From NCBI RefSeq assembly GCF_008831305.1, contig NZ_ML708613.1, positions 124,001-188,000 on the forward strand: a DNA stretch of 64,000 nucleotides. Reading direction: 5' to 3'. Each line of letters begins with the position of its first letter. Positions within the stretch are counted from its first letter, which is position 1. This DNA is from Kocuria coralli (lineage in GTDB: Bacteria > Actinomycetota > Actinomycetes > Actinomycetales > Micrococcaceae). Shown piece by piece: positions 31,285-39,635 of this stretch. Both the position numbers and the translations under genes were made by a program. A model generated the notes under the pieces. That model saw nothing but the letters and a program-made list of their open reading frames with translations, was not told the DNA's origin and searched no databases.

Positions 31285-32066
31285 ACGATTCCGCAGGACC
31301 TGCATCCACCTCGGCCGAGGCTCAGCCCGCCGGGGTGGTCCGTGTCCTGCTCGTGGACGACGAGGCCCTCATGCGCGCCGGTCTGCGCCTGATCCTGGAC
31401 GGGGCCGAGAACATCAGCGTGGTGGGCGAGGCCGGCAACGGCCAGGAGGCGGTCGGCGTCGCCGGCCGGGTGCACCCTGACGTGGTGCTCATGGACATCC
31501 GCATGCCGGGGACGGACGGGATCCAGGGCTGCCGGGGCGTGAGGGCGCTGCCGGACCCGCCGCAGGTGCTCATGCTGACGGCCTTCGACACCGACGCCTT
31601 CATCCTGGACGCGCTGGAGGCCGGGGCCATCGGCTTCCTGCTCAAGGACACCCCGCCCAGGAACCTGGTCCGGGCGGTGCAGGACGCGGCCGTGGGGACC
31701 TCGAGCGTGTCGCCCTCGGTCCTGTCGCACCTGATCTCCGTGGCGGCGGCGCAGGGCCGGCGCCCGGTCCAGCAGGAGGCGACGGAGGGCGAGGGGGCCG
31801 CCTTGCGTGGCGCAGCGGGCGATGCGACGGGTGCCCAGGCGGCGCCCGGGCGGCCGGCCGGACCGGACCCGCTCGACGCCCTCAGCGACCGGGAGCGGGA
31901 GATCGCCGACGCGGTGGCCCGGGGGCTGACCAACACGGAGATCGCCGAGGAGATGTTCCTGTCCATCACTACGGTGAAGACCCATGTGGCCAGGGTCTTC
32001 ACCAAATTGGACGTGACCAACCGGGTCCAGGTGGCCATCATGGTGCTCCAGCACGGCCGGAGGTAA
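31272..32066 (+). CDS. NarL-family response regulator
   Basis: This 264-residue regulator is the partner of the kinase upstream. The receiver domain (about 20-140) has the acidic pair in LLVDDEAL and the phospho-aspartate in VVLMDIRMPG. The LuxR-type helix-turn-helix is at the C-terminus (ALSDREREIADAVARGLTNT). The linker between them is unusually long and rich in Gln, Ala and Gly (about residues 155-200). Target genes are not evident. Confidence 0.9.
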   Translation: MPQLNDSAGPASTSAEAQPAGVVRVLLVDDEALMRAGLRLILDGAENISVVGEAGNGQEAVGVAGRVHPDVVLMDIRMPGTDGIQGCRGVRALPDPPQVLMLTAFDTDAFILDALEAGAIGFLLKDTPPRNLVRAVQDAAVGTSSVSPSVLSHLISVAAAQGRRPVQQEATEGEGAALRGAAGDATGAQAAPGRPAGPDPLDALSDREREIADAVARGLTNTEIAEEMFLSITTVKTHVARVFTKLDVTNRVQVAIMVLQHGRR

Positions 32067-32120
32067 CCGGCCGGAACGGCGCGCCGCTCCCGCCGGCGTC
32101 GATGTCCGCAGGCGTGAGCC

Positions 32121-32243
32121 TCAGCCCTGCCTGGCCTTGAAGCGGGGGTTCTTCTTGTTGATCACATAGGTCTTGCCCCGCCGGCGGATGACCTGGGCGC
32201 CGGGCTTGTTCTTGAGCGAGCGCAGGGAGTTCCGGACCTTCAT
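32121..32243 (-). CDS. rpmJ: Zinc-independent ribosomal protein bL36 (type B)
   Basis: This 40-residue ribosomal protein of the large subunit begins [20 protein letters not shown] and contains no cysteine. Normal bL36 holds a zinc ribbon, so this is the cysteine-free paralogue (YkgO type) that replaces it when zinc is short. TAGGAGG precedes the start. A Zur-like box lies 12 bases upstream of the start, shared with the divergent COG0523 gene. Family assignment is secure; regulation is inferred from the box and known biology. Confidence 0.93.
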   Translation of the reverse strand: MKVRNSLRSLKNKPGAQVIRRRGKTYVINKKNPRFKARQG

Positions 32244-32254
32244 TTGTTCCTCCT

Positions 32255-32273
32255 AATGAGAATGGTTAGCATT
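32255..32273. promoter_or_regulatory. Zur-like (Fur-family) operator
   Basis: AATGAGAATGGTTAGCATT is an imperfect inverted repeat (AATG..AA facing TT..CATT), close to the actinobacterial Zur pattern TGA-AAT-TT-CA. It separates the divergent bL36 type B and COG0523 genes, both classic zinc-limitation genes. Similar sites occur at 39569 and 39636. Confidence 0.65.
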
Positions 32274-32309
32274 TAGGAAGACCATACGCCGTGTGAGAAG
32301 AGGATGCGA

Positions 32310-33338
32310 ATGAAGACGGAGGTCACCGCCGTCGTCGGGGCCTGCGGCCCGGAGCGCCACCGGTACGCGCGCTGGCTCGCGAGGTACTGGGACGCGGAGC
32401 TGATCGCCGCTCGCCACCCGGACCAGGACTGCTCGGCGCTTGAACGCGCCGTCAGGGTCTCCCACGGGCATGCGGCACGGCGGGCGGTGGTGCTGGAGTA
32501 CCCGGTGCAGGTGCCGGCGCTGGAGATCATCGGGGAGATCGTCGACGGGGGCGCGCCCGTGGAGCTCACCGATCTGATCTGCGTCGTCGACGCACCCCAT
32601 CTCATCGCGGACCTGACCTCGACGGAGCGGCTCGATACGGCCGGGCCTGGCGGGCAGGGAGATCCTGCGGCCCGCCTCTGCCGGGGAGAGCTGGTGGTGA
32701 CCCAGATCGAGTACGCCTCAGCGGTGGTCCTGGTCAATGCCGAGCACCTGGGTTCCCAGGAACTGAATCTGCTGCTGAGCCTGATCAGCCACCTGGCCCC
32801 CAAGGCGCAACTGGACGTGGCCACGTCCTCCGCGGGGCCTCCCGCGCGCAGATGGCTGGGCGGATTCCGCAAGGAGCAGACGCAGGCGGGCTGGCTCAGC
32901 CTGCTCAACGACGATTTCCACCCCCGCTTCGAGGACCCCGACGTCGTGTCCTTCAGGTACGAGCAGCTGCGTCCGATGCATCCCGGCCGGTTCTCGGATG
33001 TGATCAGCCGTTTTACGGCCTCCTGCGATGACGGCATGCTGCTGCGCTCGGCCGGTTTCGTCCACCTGGCCACGCGCCCGCACGTCACCGCCCACTGGGA
33101 CCAGGTGGGTGCCCACCTCTCCCTCGCGCCGGCGTGCCTCGATCATGAGCTCTCCGCTGACGACGAGCCCCTGGCGCTGGGCCAGGACCTCGTCCTGATG
33201 GGACTCGGGGTGGATGCCGACCGGCTCGCCGAGGAGCTGGACGGCGCCGCCCTCACGGATCGGGAGCTGACCGCGGGTCCCATGGAGTGGGCCACCTACC
33301 CCGACCCCTTCCCCGGCTGGAGCACGGCCGACCAGTGA
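32310..33338 (+). CDS. COG0523 (CobW-like) protein with degenerate GTPase motifs
   Basis: This 342-residue protein looks like the G3E GTPase family that delivers zinc or other metals. The CobW C-terminal domain is clear (FRYEQLRPMHPGRFSDVISR, then SAGFVHLATRP), and QIEYASAVVLVNAEHLG matches the usual QIE(F/Y)AD-VVLNKxDL region. The P-loop GxxGxGKT is replaced by VVGACGPERHRYA, the Asn-Lys-x-Asp base-recognition motif by VNAEH, and the CxCC zinc motif is missing. GTP hydrolysis as in normal members is therefore unlikely. ATG 32310 is preferred over 32304 because of spacing to GAGG. It shares a Zur-like box with the divergent bL36 gene. Confidence 0.8.
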   Translation: MKTEVTAVVGACGPERHRYARWLARYWDAELIAARHPDQDCSALERAVRVSHGHAARRAVVLEYPVQVPALEIIGEIVDGGAPVELTDLICVVDAPHLIADLTSTERLDTAGPGGQGDPAARLCRGELVVTQIEYASAVVLVNAEHLGSQELNLLLSLISHLAPKAQLDVATSSAGPPARRWLGGFRKEQTQAGWLSLLNDDFHPRFEDPDVVSFRYEQLRPMHPGRFSDVISRFTASCDDGMLLRSAGFVHLATRPHVTAHWDQVGAHLSLAPACLDHELSADDEPLALGQDLVLMGLGVDADRLAEELDGAALTDRELTAGPMEWATYPDPFPGWSTADQ

Positions 33339-33463
33339 CGGCCCGTGAAGCACCCGTTCCGTAGGCGGGGGCGGCTCCGGGCGGCTCGTGCATTCAGCGC
33401 ATGAGCCCATAGTCTGGTGGGCGACGCGATCAGCGAGACACCATGCATCGAGGAGGCACGTAC

Positions 33464-35194
33464 ATGTCCCTGCCCGGACAGGAAACACTGGCGGAGAATC
33501 CGCTGTTCAACAGCGCGGATTGGTGGCGCCAGGCGGCGGTCTACCAGATCTACCCCCGCAGCTTCAACGACTCCAACGGGGACGGGCTGGGCGACATCCC
33601 CGGTGTGACCGCCAAGGCCGACTACCTCCAGGACCTCGGGATCGACGCCGTCTGGCTCAGCCCGTTCTACCCCTCGCAGCTGGCCGACGGCGGGTACGAC
33701 GTCGACGACTACCGCGACGTCGATCCGCGGCTGGGCACACTCGAGGACTTCGACGAGATGGTCGCGGCGCTGCACGCCCGCCAGATCAAGGTGGTCGTGG
33801 ACATCGTCCCGAACCACAGCTCCAACCTCCACCGGTGGTTCCAGGAGGCCCTGGCGGCCGCTCCGGGCTCACCGGAACGCGACCGGTACATCTTCCGCGA
33901 GGGCCGGGGCGAGAACGGGGAGCTGCCGCCGGCCGACTGGGAGTCCCAGTTCGGCGGCCCCGCCTGGACCCGGGTGACCGAGGCCGACGGCACCCCCGGC
34001 CAGTGGTACCTGCACCTCTTCGCCAGCGAGCAGCCCGACTGGAACTGGGACAACCCGGAGGTCCATCAGGAGTTCCTCACCACGCTCCGGTTCTGGTCGG
34101 ATCGCGGGGTCGACGGGTTCCGGATCGACGTCGCCCACGCCCTGGTCAAGGACCTCGGCGAGGAGCTCTCGGACACCCACGCGCTGCCCAACGAGTTCGA
34201 GCACTTCGGCGCCCACCCCTTCTGGGACCGGGACGAGGTCCACGACATCTACGCCGAGTGGCGCAAGGTCTTCAACGAATACGACCCCCCGCGCACGGCC
34301 GTGGCCGAGGCATGGGTCCACCCGGACCGCCTGGCTCGTTACGCCAGCCCGGACGGCCTGGGTCAGGCCTTCAGCTTCGACCTGCTGGAGGTGCCGTTCA
34401 CCGCGGAGAACTTCCGCCGGGCGATCACCAAGAACCTGGACGAGGCGCAGCGCAGCGGGGCCTCGTCCACCTGGGTGCTGTCCAACCACGACATCGTCCG
34501 CCATCCCACCCGCTACGGCCTGGATCTGGACGGGCTGCTCGAGCGCCTCGAGGAGCACCCCCGGACGCCGTCGGGCGGGACCGATCTGAGCGTGGCGGCC
34601 AAGCAGTGGCTGCTCCTGGACTCCCCGGACGAGTTGCTGGACCGCGCCAAGGGCCTGCGCCGCGCACGGGCCGCCGAACTGCTGATCCTGGCCCTGCCCG
34701 GGTCCGCTTACGTCTACCAGGGCTCGGAGCTCGGCCTGTACGAGGTCCTGGAGATCGCCGCCGACGAACGCCAGGACCCCTCCTTCTTCCGCAACCCGGG
34801 CAAGGACCAGGGCCGCGACGGCTGCCGCGTGCCGCTTCCCTGGGAGAAGGCGGCCGAGGACTACGGCTTCGGCGGCCCGGCGTTCCTGCCGCAGCCCGGC
34901 TGGTTCGCCGAGCACGCCGTCGATGCCGAGAACGAGGACGAGGAGTCGACGCTGAACCTGTACCGGGCCGCCCTGGCCGCCCGCCGGCGCCTGCAGGGGG
35001 CCGAGCAGATGGCCTGGGGCCCGCTCGACGGCGGCGAGGTGGTGCACATCGTCCGTCCCGGCGGCTGGGAGTCGGTGACCAACTTCGGGTCGGAGCCGGT
35101 CGAGCTGCCCGCCGGTGAGGTCGTCGTCGCCAGCACCCCGGTGGAAGGCTCCACGCTGCCCGGCGAGACCACGGTGTGGCTCAAGACCGACTGA
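33464..35194 (+). CDS. GH13 alpha-glucosidase (oligo-1,6-glucosidase/maltase type)
   Basis: This 576-residue enzyme has the alpha-amylase fold and hydrolyses alpha-glucosidic bonds in maltose, isomaltose or related oligosaccharides. The catalytic nucleophile Asp is in GFRIDVAHAL, the acid/base Glu in VAEAWVHP and the stabilising Asp in SNHDIVRHPTRY. GDGLGDIPGV and VVDIVPNHSS are the family's conserved regions. ATG 33464 is favoured by GAGGAGG 7 bases upstream. A TAGTCT box at 33410-33415 may be the promoter. There is no signal peptide, so it works inside the cell. Confidence 0.92.
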   Translation: MSLPGQETLAENPLFNSADWWRQAAVYQIYPRSFNDSNGDGLGDIPGVTAKADYLQDLGIDAVWLSPFYPSQLADGGYDVDDYRDVDPRLGTLEDFDEMVAALHARQIKVVVDIVPNHSSNLHRWFQEALAAAPGSPERDRYIFREGRGENGELPPADWESQFGGPAWTRVTEADGTPGQWYLHLFASEQPDWNWDNPEVHQEFLTTLRFWSDRGVDGFRIDVAHALVKDLGEELSDTHALPNEFEHFGAHPFWDRDEVHDIYAEWRKVFNEYDPPRTAVAEAWVHPDRLARYASPDGLGQAFSFDLLEVPFTAENFRRAITKNLDEAQRSGASSTWVLSNHDIVRHPTRYGLDLDGLLERLEEHPRTPSGGTDLSVAAKQWLLLDSPDELLDRAKGLRRARAAELLILALPGSAYVYQGSELGLYEVLEIAADERQDPSFFRNPGKDQGRDGCRVPLPWEKAAEDYGFGGPAFLPQPGWFAEHAVDAENEDEESTLNLYRAALAARRRLQGAEQMAWGPLDGGEVVHIVRPGGWESVTNFGSEPVELPAGEVVVASTPVEGSTLPGETTVWLKTD

Positions 35195-35225
35195 GGCCGG
35201 CTGCCGGCTGCACGCCCTCGCCGCA

Positions 35226-35273
35226 CCGGGAGTCCGGTCGCCCATCGCGATTGATGAGCGACCGGACTCCCGG
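35226..35273. repeat. Long palindrome between convergent genes
   Basis: Arms 35226-35246 and 35253-35273 pair over 21 bp with one mismatch, with loop GCGATT. It carries the shared GCCCATC core and probably ends transcription from both the GH13 gene and the convergent DUF4287-like gene. Confidence 0.8.
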
Positions 35274-35297
35274 TTCGTCTGCTTCGCCCATCCGGGG

Positions 35298-35870
35298 CTA
35301 CAGCTCCTTGAGCCGGTCCTTCCAGATCGCGCGCCAGCGTTCGAGGTCGTCGGGGCTCGCCAGGTTGACGTGGGAGGCCGCCACCAGCACCTTGGGGTCG
35401 TCCTTGGACTCCTTGGGGCTGACATCGACGCTCCCGCGGCTGCCGTCCGCGAAGGTCACGCCCCAGTGCAGGCGCTTGCCGGTGCCCGACGTCCTCGGTC
35501 CGTCGGTGACCGCCAGGCCGTCGAGCTCGCCGAGGTCCCCGGCGGCCTCGCACCACCGGTCGAAGACCTCGCGCATGGTTCCCGGGAGGGTGCGGGTGGC
35601 CGATACCTGGAAGGTCCCGTCGTGGGCCTGGCCTTTGATCCGGCGTCCGATCCACTGCTCGTAGGCCACCGCCACGGACTGCGCCCACCATCCGGTGTTG
35701 GGCACGGAGGCCGGCATCGCCTTGTAGGCGGCGTCAGCCAGGACGTTGTGGGGCAGGTCGTCCCCTCCGGCGTCGTCGAGAATGCGCGCCCATTCGCTCC
35801 AGGCCAGCCCGGTGGCCTTCTCGATGGCAGCCGCTCGCGACGGCGGGGTGGCGGGTCGTGCCGGTGTCAT
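35298..35870 (-). CDS. DUF4287-like protein with SRPBCC-like C-terminus
   Basis: This 190-residue cytosolic protein starts with a DUF4287-type helical region (ATGLAWSEWARILDDAGG, then GWWAQSVAVAYEQWIG). It continues with a segment like SRPBCC proteins (FQVSATRTLPGTMREVFDRW and ERWRAIWKDRLKEL at the end). Such proteins are common in actinobacteria and have no known activity. ATG 35870 has AGGAAGG upstream. Confidence 0.78.
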   Translation of the reverse strand: MTPARPATPPSRAAAIEKATGLAWSEWARILDDAGGDDLPHNVLADAAYKAMPASVPNTGWWAQSVAVAYEQWIGRRIKGQAHDGTFQVSATRTLPGTMREVFDRWCEAAGDLGELDGLAVTDGPRTSGTGKRLHWGVTFADGSRGSVDVSPKESKDDPKVLVAASHVNLASPDDLERWRAIWKDRLKEL

Positions 35871-35947
35871 GCGTACCTTCCTGGGCCCGGGCTGGGAGCT
35901 GTCCGGCCTCCTGTGCGACAGCATAGAGCCGGAGCCTGCGTTGTCCC

Positions 35948-36015
35948 CTCCGTCGAGATGCGAGTTCAGCCGCCCATCGGCGCCGATGGGCGGCTGAACT
36001 CGCATCTCGACGGAG
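35948..36015. repeat. Perfect 68-bp palindrome without loop
   Basis: Arms 35948-35981 and 35982-36015 are exact reverse complements of 34 bases. It lies 25 bases after the stop of the XRE-cupin gene (minus strand) and upstream of the DUF4287-like gene. The half site resembles the flanks at 11660 and 46013. It is the cleanest member of the palindrome family. Confidence 0.92.
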
Positions 36016-36039
36016 TAGAGGGGTCATCGGGACGACCGT

Positions 36040-36597
36040 TCATGACTCGGCGATATGGGTGTGCATGCGCACGCCCTCGTCGTTGAAGATGCTGAGCACC
36101 TGCGCGGGGCGCTCGCCCGCAGCGCTCATCGCGTGGGGAACGTGCGTGTCGAACTCGGCCGCCTCGCCCCGGGTCAGGACCAGGTCCTGTTCGCCCAGCC
36201 GCAGCCTGAGCCTGCCCGACAGGACGTAGAGCCACTCGTAACCCTCGTGCGTCCGCAGCTCCGGCAGCGTGTCGACGGGCGGATACACGATCTTGTACGT
36301 GTGGATCGCGGAGCCCTCCGGGGCCAGCGGGGCGATCGTGAGCCCGTCCCGCTGGATCACCGGCCGGCGCACCCTGGGGTCGGGACTCTCCCGTTGCACG
36401 AGGTCATCGATCCGGATGCCCAGGAGCCGGGTCAGGGGGACCAGGAGTTCCAGCGACGCCTGGCGCTTGCCGGACTCCAGCCTCGACAGGGTGCTCGCCG
36501 ACATCCCGGCTTGCTGCGCCGCCTGTTTCAGGGTCAGGGAACGGGCGTGGCGGGCCGCCCTCAGGCGTGCCCCGACCAGATCGAGCTCGCGGTTCAT
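36040..36597 (-). CDS. XRE-cupin transcriptional regulator
   Basis: This 185-residue regulator has an N-terminal Cro/C1 helix-turn-helix (about residues 7-62, LTLKQAAQQAGMSASTLSRL) and a C-terminal cupin sensor domain (about 110-180, EWLYVLSGRLRLRLGEQ and HVPHAM). It is divergent from the oxidoreductase/methyltransferase fusion, with a candidate operator between them. This pairing is usual for a local regulator. GGAGGG precedes the start. The ligand of the cupin is unknown. Confidence 0.88.
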   Translation of the reverse strand: MNRELDLVGARLRAARHARSLTLKQAAQQAGMSASTLSRLESGKRQASLELLVPLTRLLGIRIDDLVQRESPDPRVRRPVIQRDGLTIAPLAPEGSAIHTYKIVYPPVDTLPELRTHEGYEWLYVLSGRLRLRLGEQDLVLTRGEAAEFDTHVPHAMSAAGERPAQVLSIFNDEGVRMHTHIAES

Positions 36598-36635
36598 CGG
36601 CGTCCCTCCGTTATCCGGTGATCGGCGCTCTTTGC

Positions 36636-36675
36636 CAATTACGCAAATTGTTTTGCCGGTTCATCATCTTACGGT
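36636..36675 (+). promoter_or_regulatory. Promoter and operator of the TrxR-like/methyltransferase gene
   Basis: TTGTTT (36648-36653) and TACGGT (36670-36675) are 16 bases apart. The inverted repeat CAATT-ACGCA-AATTG (36636-36650) overlaps the -35 box, so a repressor bound there, probably the divergent XRE-cupin protein, would block the promoter. Confidence 0.5.
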
Positions 36676-36687
36676 CACACTGGCCGC

Positions 36688-38256
36688 ATGGAGAACATGG
36701 ATTGGGATGTCGTGATCATCGGTGGCAGCGCCGCGGGGCTGAGCGCCGCTCTCATGCTCGGCCGGGCGCGCCGGCGCACGCTCGTGGTCGACGCCGGGAG
36801 CCCCCGCAATCGTTTCGCCGCGCACATGCACGGGGTGCTGGGCAACGAGGGGCGCCCGCCCGCCGAGTTGCTCGAACAGGGCAGGTCGGAGGCCTCGGCC
36901 TACGGGGTGGAGTTCAGGGCCGGAACGGTCGAGCGGGTGGAGGAGGCCGAAGCCGGGGTCGAGGTCCTGCTCCGCGATCAGGGGGTCATCCGCGCCCGGG
37001 CGCTCGTCGTCGCAACCGGCATGTCCGACGAACTTCCCGAGGTCCCGGGCCTGGCCGAGCGCTGGGGGCGGACCGTGCTGCACTGCCCCTACTGCCACGG
37101 CTGGGAGGTGGCCGATCAGCGCCTGGGCGTCCTGGTCACCTCGCCCATGGGCCTGCATCAGGCCCAGCTCGTCCGGCAGTGGAGCGACCGCGTGACCGTG
37201 TTCACCGCGGGGGCCGAACCGCTGGACATGGCCACCGAGTTCCGGCTGCGCTCCCGGGGCGTCGACCTCGTGGCCTCGCCCGTGGAGCAGGTCCTGGGCG
37301 AGTCCGCCGACCGCATCTCGGCAGTACGGACCGCCGACGGTGTACTGACCGAGATCGACGCGCTGTTCGTGGCAGGCCGCCCGCGGCCCCATGACGCCTT
37401 CCTGGGGCACCTCGGACTGGAGACGGCGGATACGCCCATGGGCCGTTTCCTGCAGGTCGATGCGATGGGCAAGACCAGCAGCGATCGCATCTGGGCGATC
37501 GGCAATGTGGTCAACCCGGCCCTGACGGTCCCCATGTGCATGGGCGCGGGCGCCTACACCGGTGGGGCGGTCAACGCTGCGCTGGTCGGCGAGGACTTTG
37601 ATCGGGCCGCCGGGGACCCGGCCAACTGGGCGGATCTGCTGCCGAGCGACTATTGGGAGCACCGGTACACCGCCGCCGACCGGATGTGGTCAGGGCAGGT
37701 CAACCACGTCCTCGCCGGGGTCGCTGCAGACCTGCAGCCCGGATGGGCCCTGGATCTGGGATGCGGGGAGGGCGCGGATGCGATCTGGCTCGCCCGGCAC
37801 GGCTGGACCGCCACGGGGATCGACATCTCCGAGACCGCGATCCGCCGCGCCGCCGAAGCCGCGCGCACCGCGGAGATCCCCGAGGGCCGGATCTCCTTCA
37901 GGGCCGCCGACGTCTCCACGCTCGACGACGAGGCCCGGTACGACCTGGTCACGGCGAGCTTCCTGCATTCGCCGGTCGATCTGCCCCGCACGGAGATCCT
38001 GCGGGCGGCGGCGCAGCGGGTCGCACCGGGCGGGCACCTGCTGATCACCTCCCATGCCACCGTGCCGCCGTGGGGAAACCTGCCGAAGGCGCTCGAGCCG
38101 CGCTTCCTCGGACCGGAGGAGGAGATCGCCGAGCTCGGCCTCGACGCCGGCCAGTGGGCGGTGCGGATCGCCGAGACCCGTCCCCGGGAGGTCACGGGCC
38201 CGCATGGCGACCATGCCACGATCGACGACTCGATCGTGCTGCTCCAGCGCCGCTGA
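36688..38256 (+). CDS. Fusion: thioredoxin-reductase-like flavoprotein plus SAM methyltransferase
   Basis: This 522-residue bifunctional protein has an N-terminal part (about 1-310) like thioredoxin reductase, with FAD motif VVIIGGSAAGLSAAL, redox pair CPYCHG (about residues 133-136) and the C-terminal FAD site WAIGNVVNPA. The C-terminal part (about 330-522) is a class I methyltransferase with motif I ALDLGCGEGADAIWLA and GIDIS. This order recalls the separate GliT-like dithiol oxidase and thiol methyltransferase that inactivate dithiol compounds, so a thiol-modifying or detoxifying role is plausible but unproven. ATG 36688 or 36697 may start it. It is divergent from an XRE-cupin regulator. 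Confidence 0.88.
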   Translation: MENMDWDVVIIGGSAAGLSAALMLGRARRRTLVVDAGSPRNRFAAHMHGVLGNEGRPPAELLEQGRSEASAYGVEFRAGTVERVEEAEAGVEVLLRDQGVIRARALVVATGMSDELPEVPGLAERWGRTVLHCPYCHGWEVADQRLGVLVTSPMGLHQAQLVRQWSDRVTVFTAGAEPLDMATEFRLRSRGVDLVASPVEQVLGESADRISAVRTADGVLTEIDALFVAGRPRPHDAFLGHLGLETADTPMGRFLQVDAMGKTSSDRIWAIGNVVNPALTVPMCMGAGAYTGGAVNAALVGEDFDRAAGDPANWADLLPSDYWEHRYTAADRMWSGQVNHVLAGVAADLQPGWALDLGCGEGADAIWLARHGWTATGIDISETAIRRAAEAARTAEIPEGRISFRAADVSTLDDEARYDLVTASFLHSPVDLPRTEILRAAAQRVAPGGHLLITSHATVPPWGNLPKALEPRFLGPEEEIAELGLDAGQWAVRIAETRPREVTGPHGDHATIDDSIVLLQRR

Positions 38257-38274
38257 GCCACCCGCGCCGCGGCC

Positions 38275-38730
38275 CTAGCTGGAGCTCCGATCCTCGCTCC
38301 GGTGGATTCTGGGTGGCGCGGTGACGCCGCACCTCGCCTTCGCCAGCGTCGGCGGCAGGACCCGTGCCGGCTGCAGGATCTGCTGCGGGCCTCCGGCGAG
38401 GATCCATGCCTGCAGGGCGCGGAAGCGCTTCTCCTGCTCAAGCCCGGTGAACCAGGCCAGGGGCCCGATCTGGCCGCTCGGCCCGTCCCGGCGCGCGACG
38501 GCGGCCACGCTGGCGAGCTCGCAGCGGCCCAGGCACGGTGAGCTGATCAGCACCGCTCCCCGTGTCTGCCGGATCGTCGAGTGCATCAGGTCGGTCTGAT
38601 CGGGCTGGCCGGTCTGATCGGCGGGCTGGGCGAGGCGTCGCAGGGCGGTGCATCGCGGCCCCATGCACCAGGCCAGGACGGGGCCGCTGGCCTCGGCGTC
38701 CGTCCGTCTCGATCTCTTATCGTCTGTCAC
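38275..38730 (-). CDS. Thioredoxin-like [2Fe-2S] ferredoxin domain protein
   Basis: This 151-residue protein has cysteines spaced as in NuoE-type thioredoxin-fold ferredoxins: C-x4-C in WCMGPRC and C-x3-C in SPCLGRC, the likely four ligands of a [2Fe-2S] cluster. The linker between them has a small duplication (DQTGQPDQT). The C-terminal part is unassigned. GTG 38730 overlaps the stop of the upstream methyltransferase gene by four bases (GTGA), so the two proteins are made together. The pair is under Fur-family-type boxes. It may donate electrons to a metal-release or biosynthetic step; this is inference. Confidence 0.75.
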   Translation of the reverse strand: MTDDKRSRRTDAEASGPVLAWCMGPRCTALRRLAQPADQTGQPDQTDLMHSTIRQTRGAVLISSPCLGRCELASVAAVARRDGPSGQIGPLAWFTGLEQEKRFRALQAWILAGGPQQILQPARVLPPTLAKARCGVTAPPRIHRSEDRSSS

Positions 38731-39554
38731 TGTCTGGTCCTTCCCATGCCTACGAGGGTGGTGGCGTCGACCCGGCCGACCCCGTGGGCGTGCAATCGTT
38801 CGAGATAGTCCTTCCGGACCTGTTCCACCTGACGGTCCCCGAGGTCTGCAAGCAGCGCCCGGAAGCCGGAGCCGATCACCAGGTCCCAGGCCAGATCGTC
38901 CGTGAGCTGTACGGAGTAGGGGCAGGTGGTCACCACCACCTCCTCCAGGCCGCGCTCTTCCAGCCAGCGGGTGAAGACCGGAGGTGTGTCGATCCGGTAG
39001 ATCTCCGCTCGCTCGGCGCGCGTGGCGGCTGCCTCCGCCACCGCCGGGGCGATCGGCTCCACGGCGGCGATGAGGTGGCGCGCCACGGTTTCCATCGCGC
39101 CCTTCTGCCAGATGGTCAGCGCCACGCGCCCGCCCGGACGAGCCTGGGCGAGGAGATGCTCGGTACCGGTGGTCATCTCGGGGAAGAAGAAGATGCCCAG
39201 AACGCATTGCACCAGGTCGTATCCGAAGGGCCGGGGCGGCAATGCCGTGGCGTCGGCGACGGTGAAACGGGCCCAGCCGAGACCCTCGGCAGAGCACCGG
39301 TCCCTGGCGGCGCGGATCTGCCGTTCCGAGGTGTCCACGCCCCATACCGTTCCGGTGGGTCCCACCCGTCGGGCGGCGGGCAGGGCGGAGGCTCCGTTCC
39401 CACAGCAGGCATCCAGCACATGCTCCCCGGGGCGGGGATCCGACAGTGCAACGGTCTCCTGGCTGACGGGCCCCCACAAGGCCGTGTCGAGCCGGTCGAA
39501 CGCCTCCTCGACGTGGTCGAAGGCTCGGCTGTAGTTCTCTTGGGCGGGCACCAT
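38727..39554 (-). CDS. Class I SAM-dependent methyltransferase in metal-responsive operon
   Basis: This 275-residue methyltransferase of the UbiE/MenG-like fold has motif I VLDACCGNGASALPA, motif II YDLVQCVLGIFFFPEM and post-motif ARPGGRVALTIWQKGA. ATG 39554 lies 6 bases after TAGGCT (39561-39566, minus strand), so it is probably leaderless. A Zur-like box starts at 39569 immediately upstream. It is co-translated with a [2Fe-2S] protein and divergent from an Opp-type ABC/MFS operon. A role in making or altering a metal-binding small molecule is attractive, but no classical metallophore synthase is visible. Confidence 0.8.
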   Translation of the reverse strand: MVPAQENYSRAFDHVEEAFDRLDTALWGPVSQETVALSDPRPGEHVLDACCGNGASALPAARRVGPTGTVWGVDTSERQIRAARDRCSAEGLGWARFTVADATALPPRPFGYDLVQCVLGIFFFPEMTTGTEHLLAQARPGGRVALTIWQKGAMETVARHLIAAVEPIAPAVAEAAATRAERAEIYRIDTPPVFTRWLEERGLEEVVVTTCPYSVQLTDDLAWDLVIGSGFRALLADLGDRQVEQVRKDYLERLHAHGVGRVDATTLVGMGRTRQ

Positions 39555-39568
39555 GCGAGCAGCCTAGA

Positions 39569-39583
39569 TGAGAACAATATTCA
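39569..39583. promoter_or_regulatory. Candidate Fur/Zur box upstream of the methyltransferase
   Basis: TGAGAACAATATTCA resembles the Zur pattern. ATGAGAA followed 7 bases later by CA(A/T)T is shared with the site at 32255. It lies where a bound repressor would cover the leaderless -10 region of the methyltransferase gene. Confidence 0.45.
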
Positions 39584-39635
39584 ATAACAAGAGATGCCAC
39601 GTGATGAGCGACACGCCCGTCGTCTTGATAAACGA

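Noticed and set aside
35948-36015. Phage attachment site or insertion-sequence end
   Set aside because: It is a closed palindrome with no flanking target duplication, integrase or transposase.
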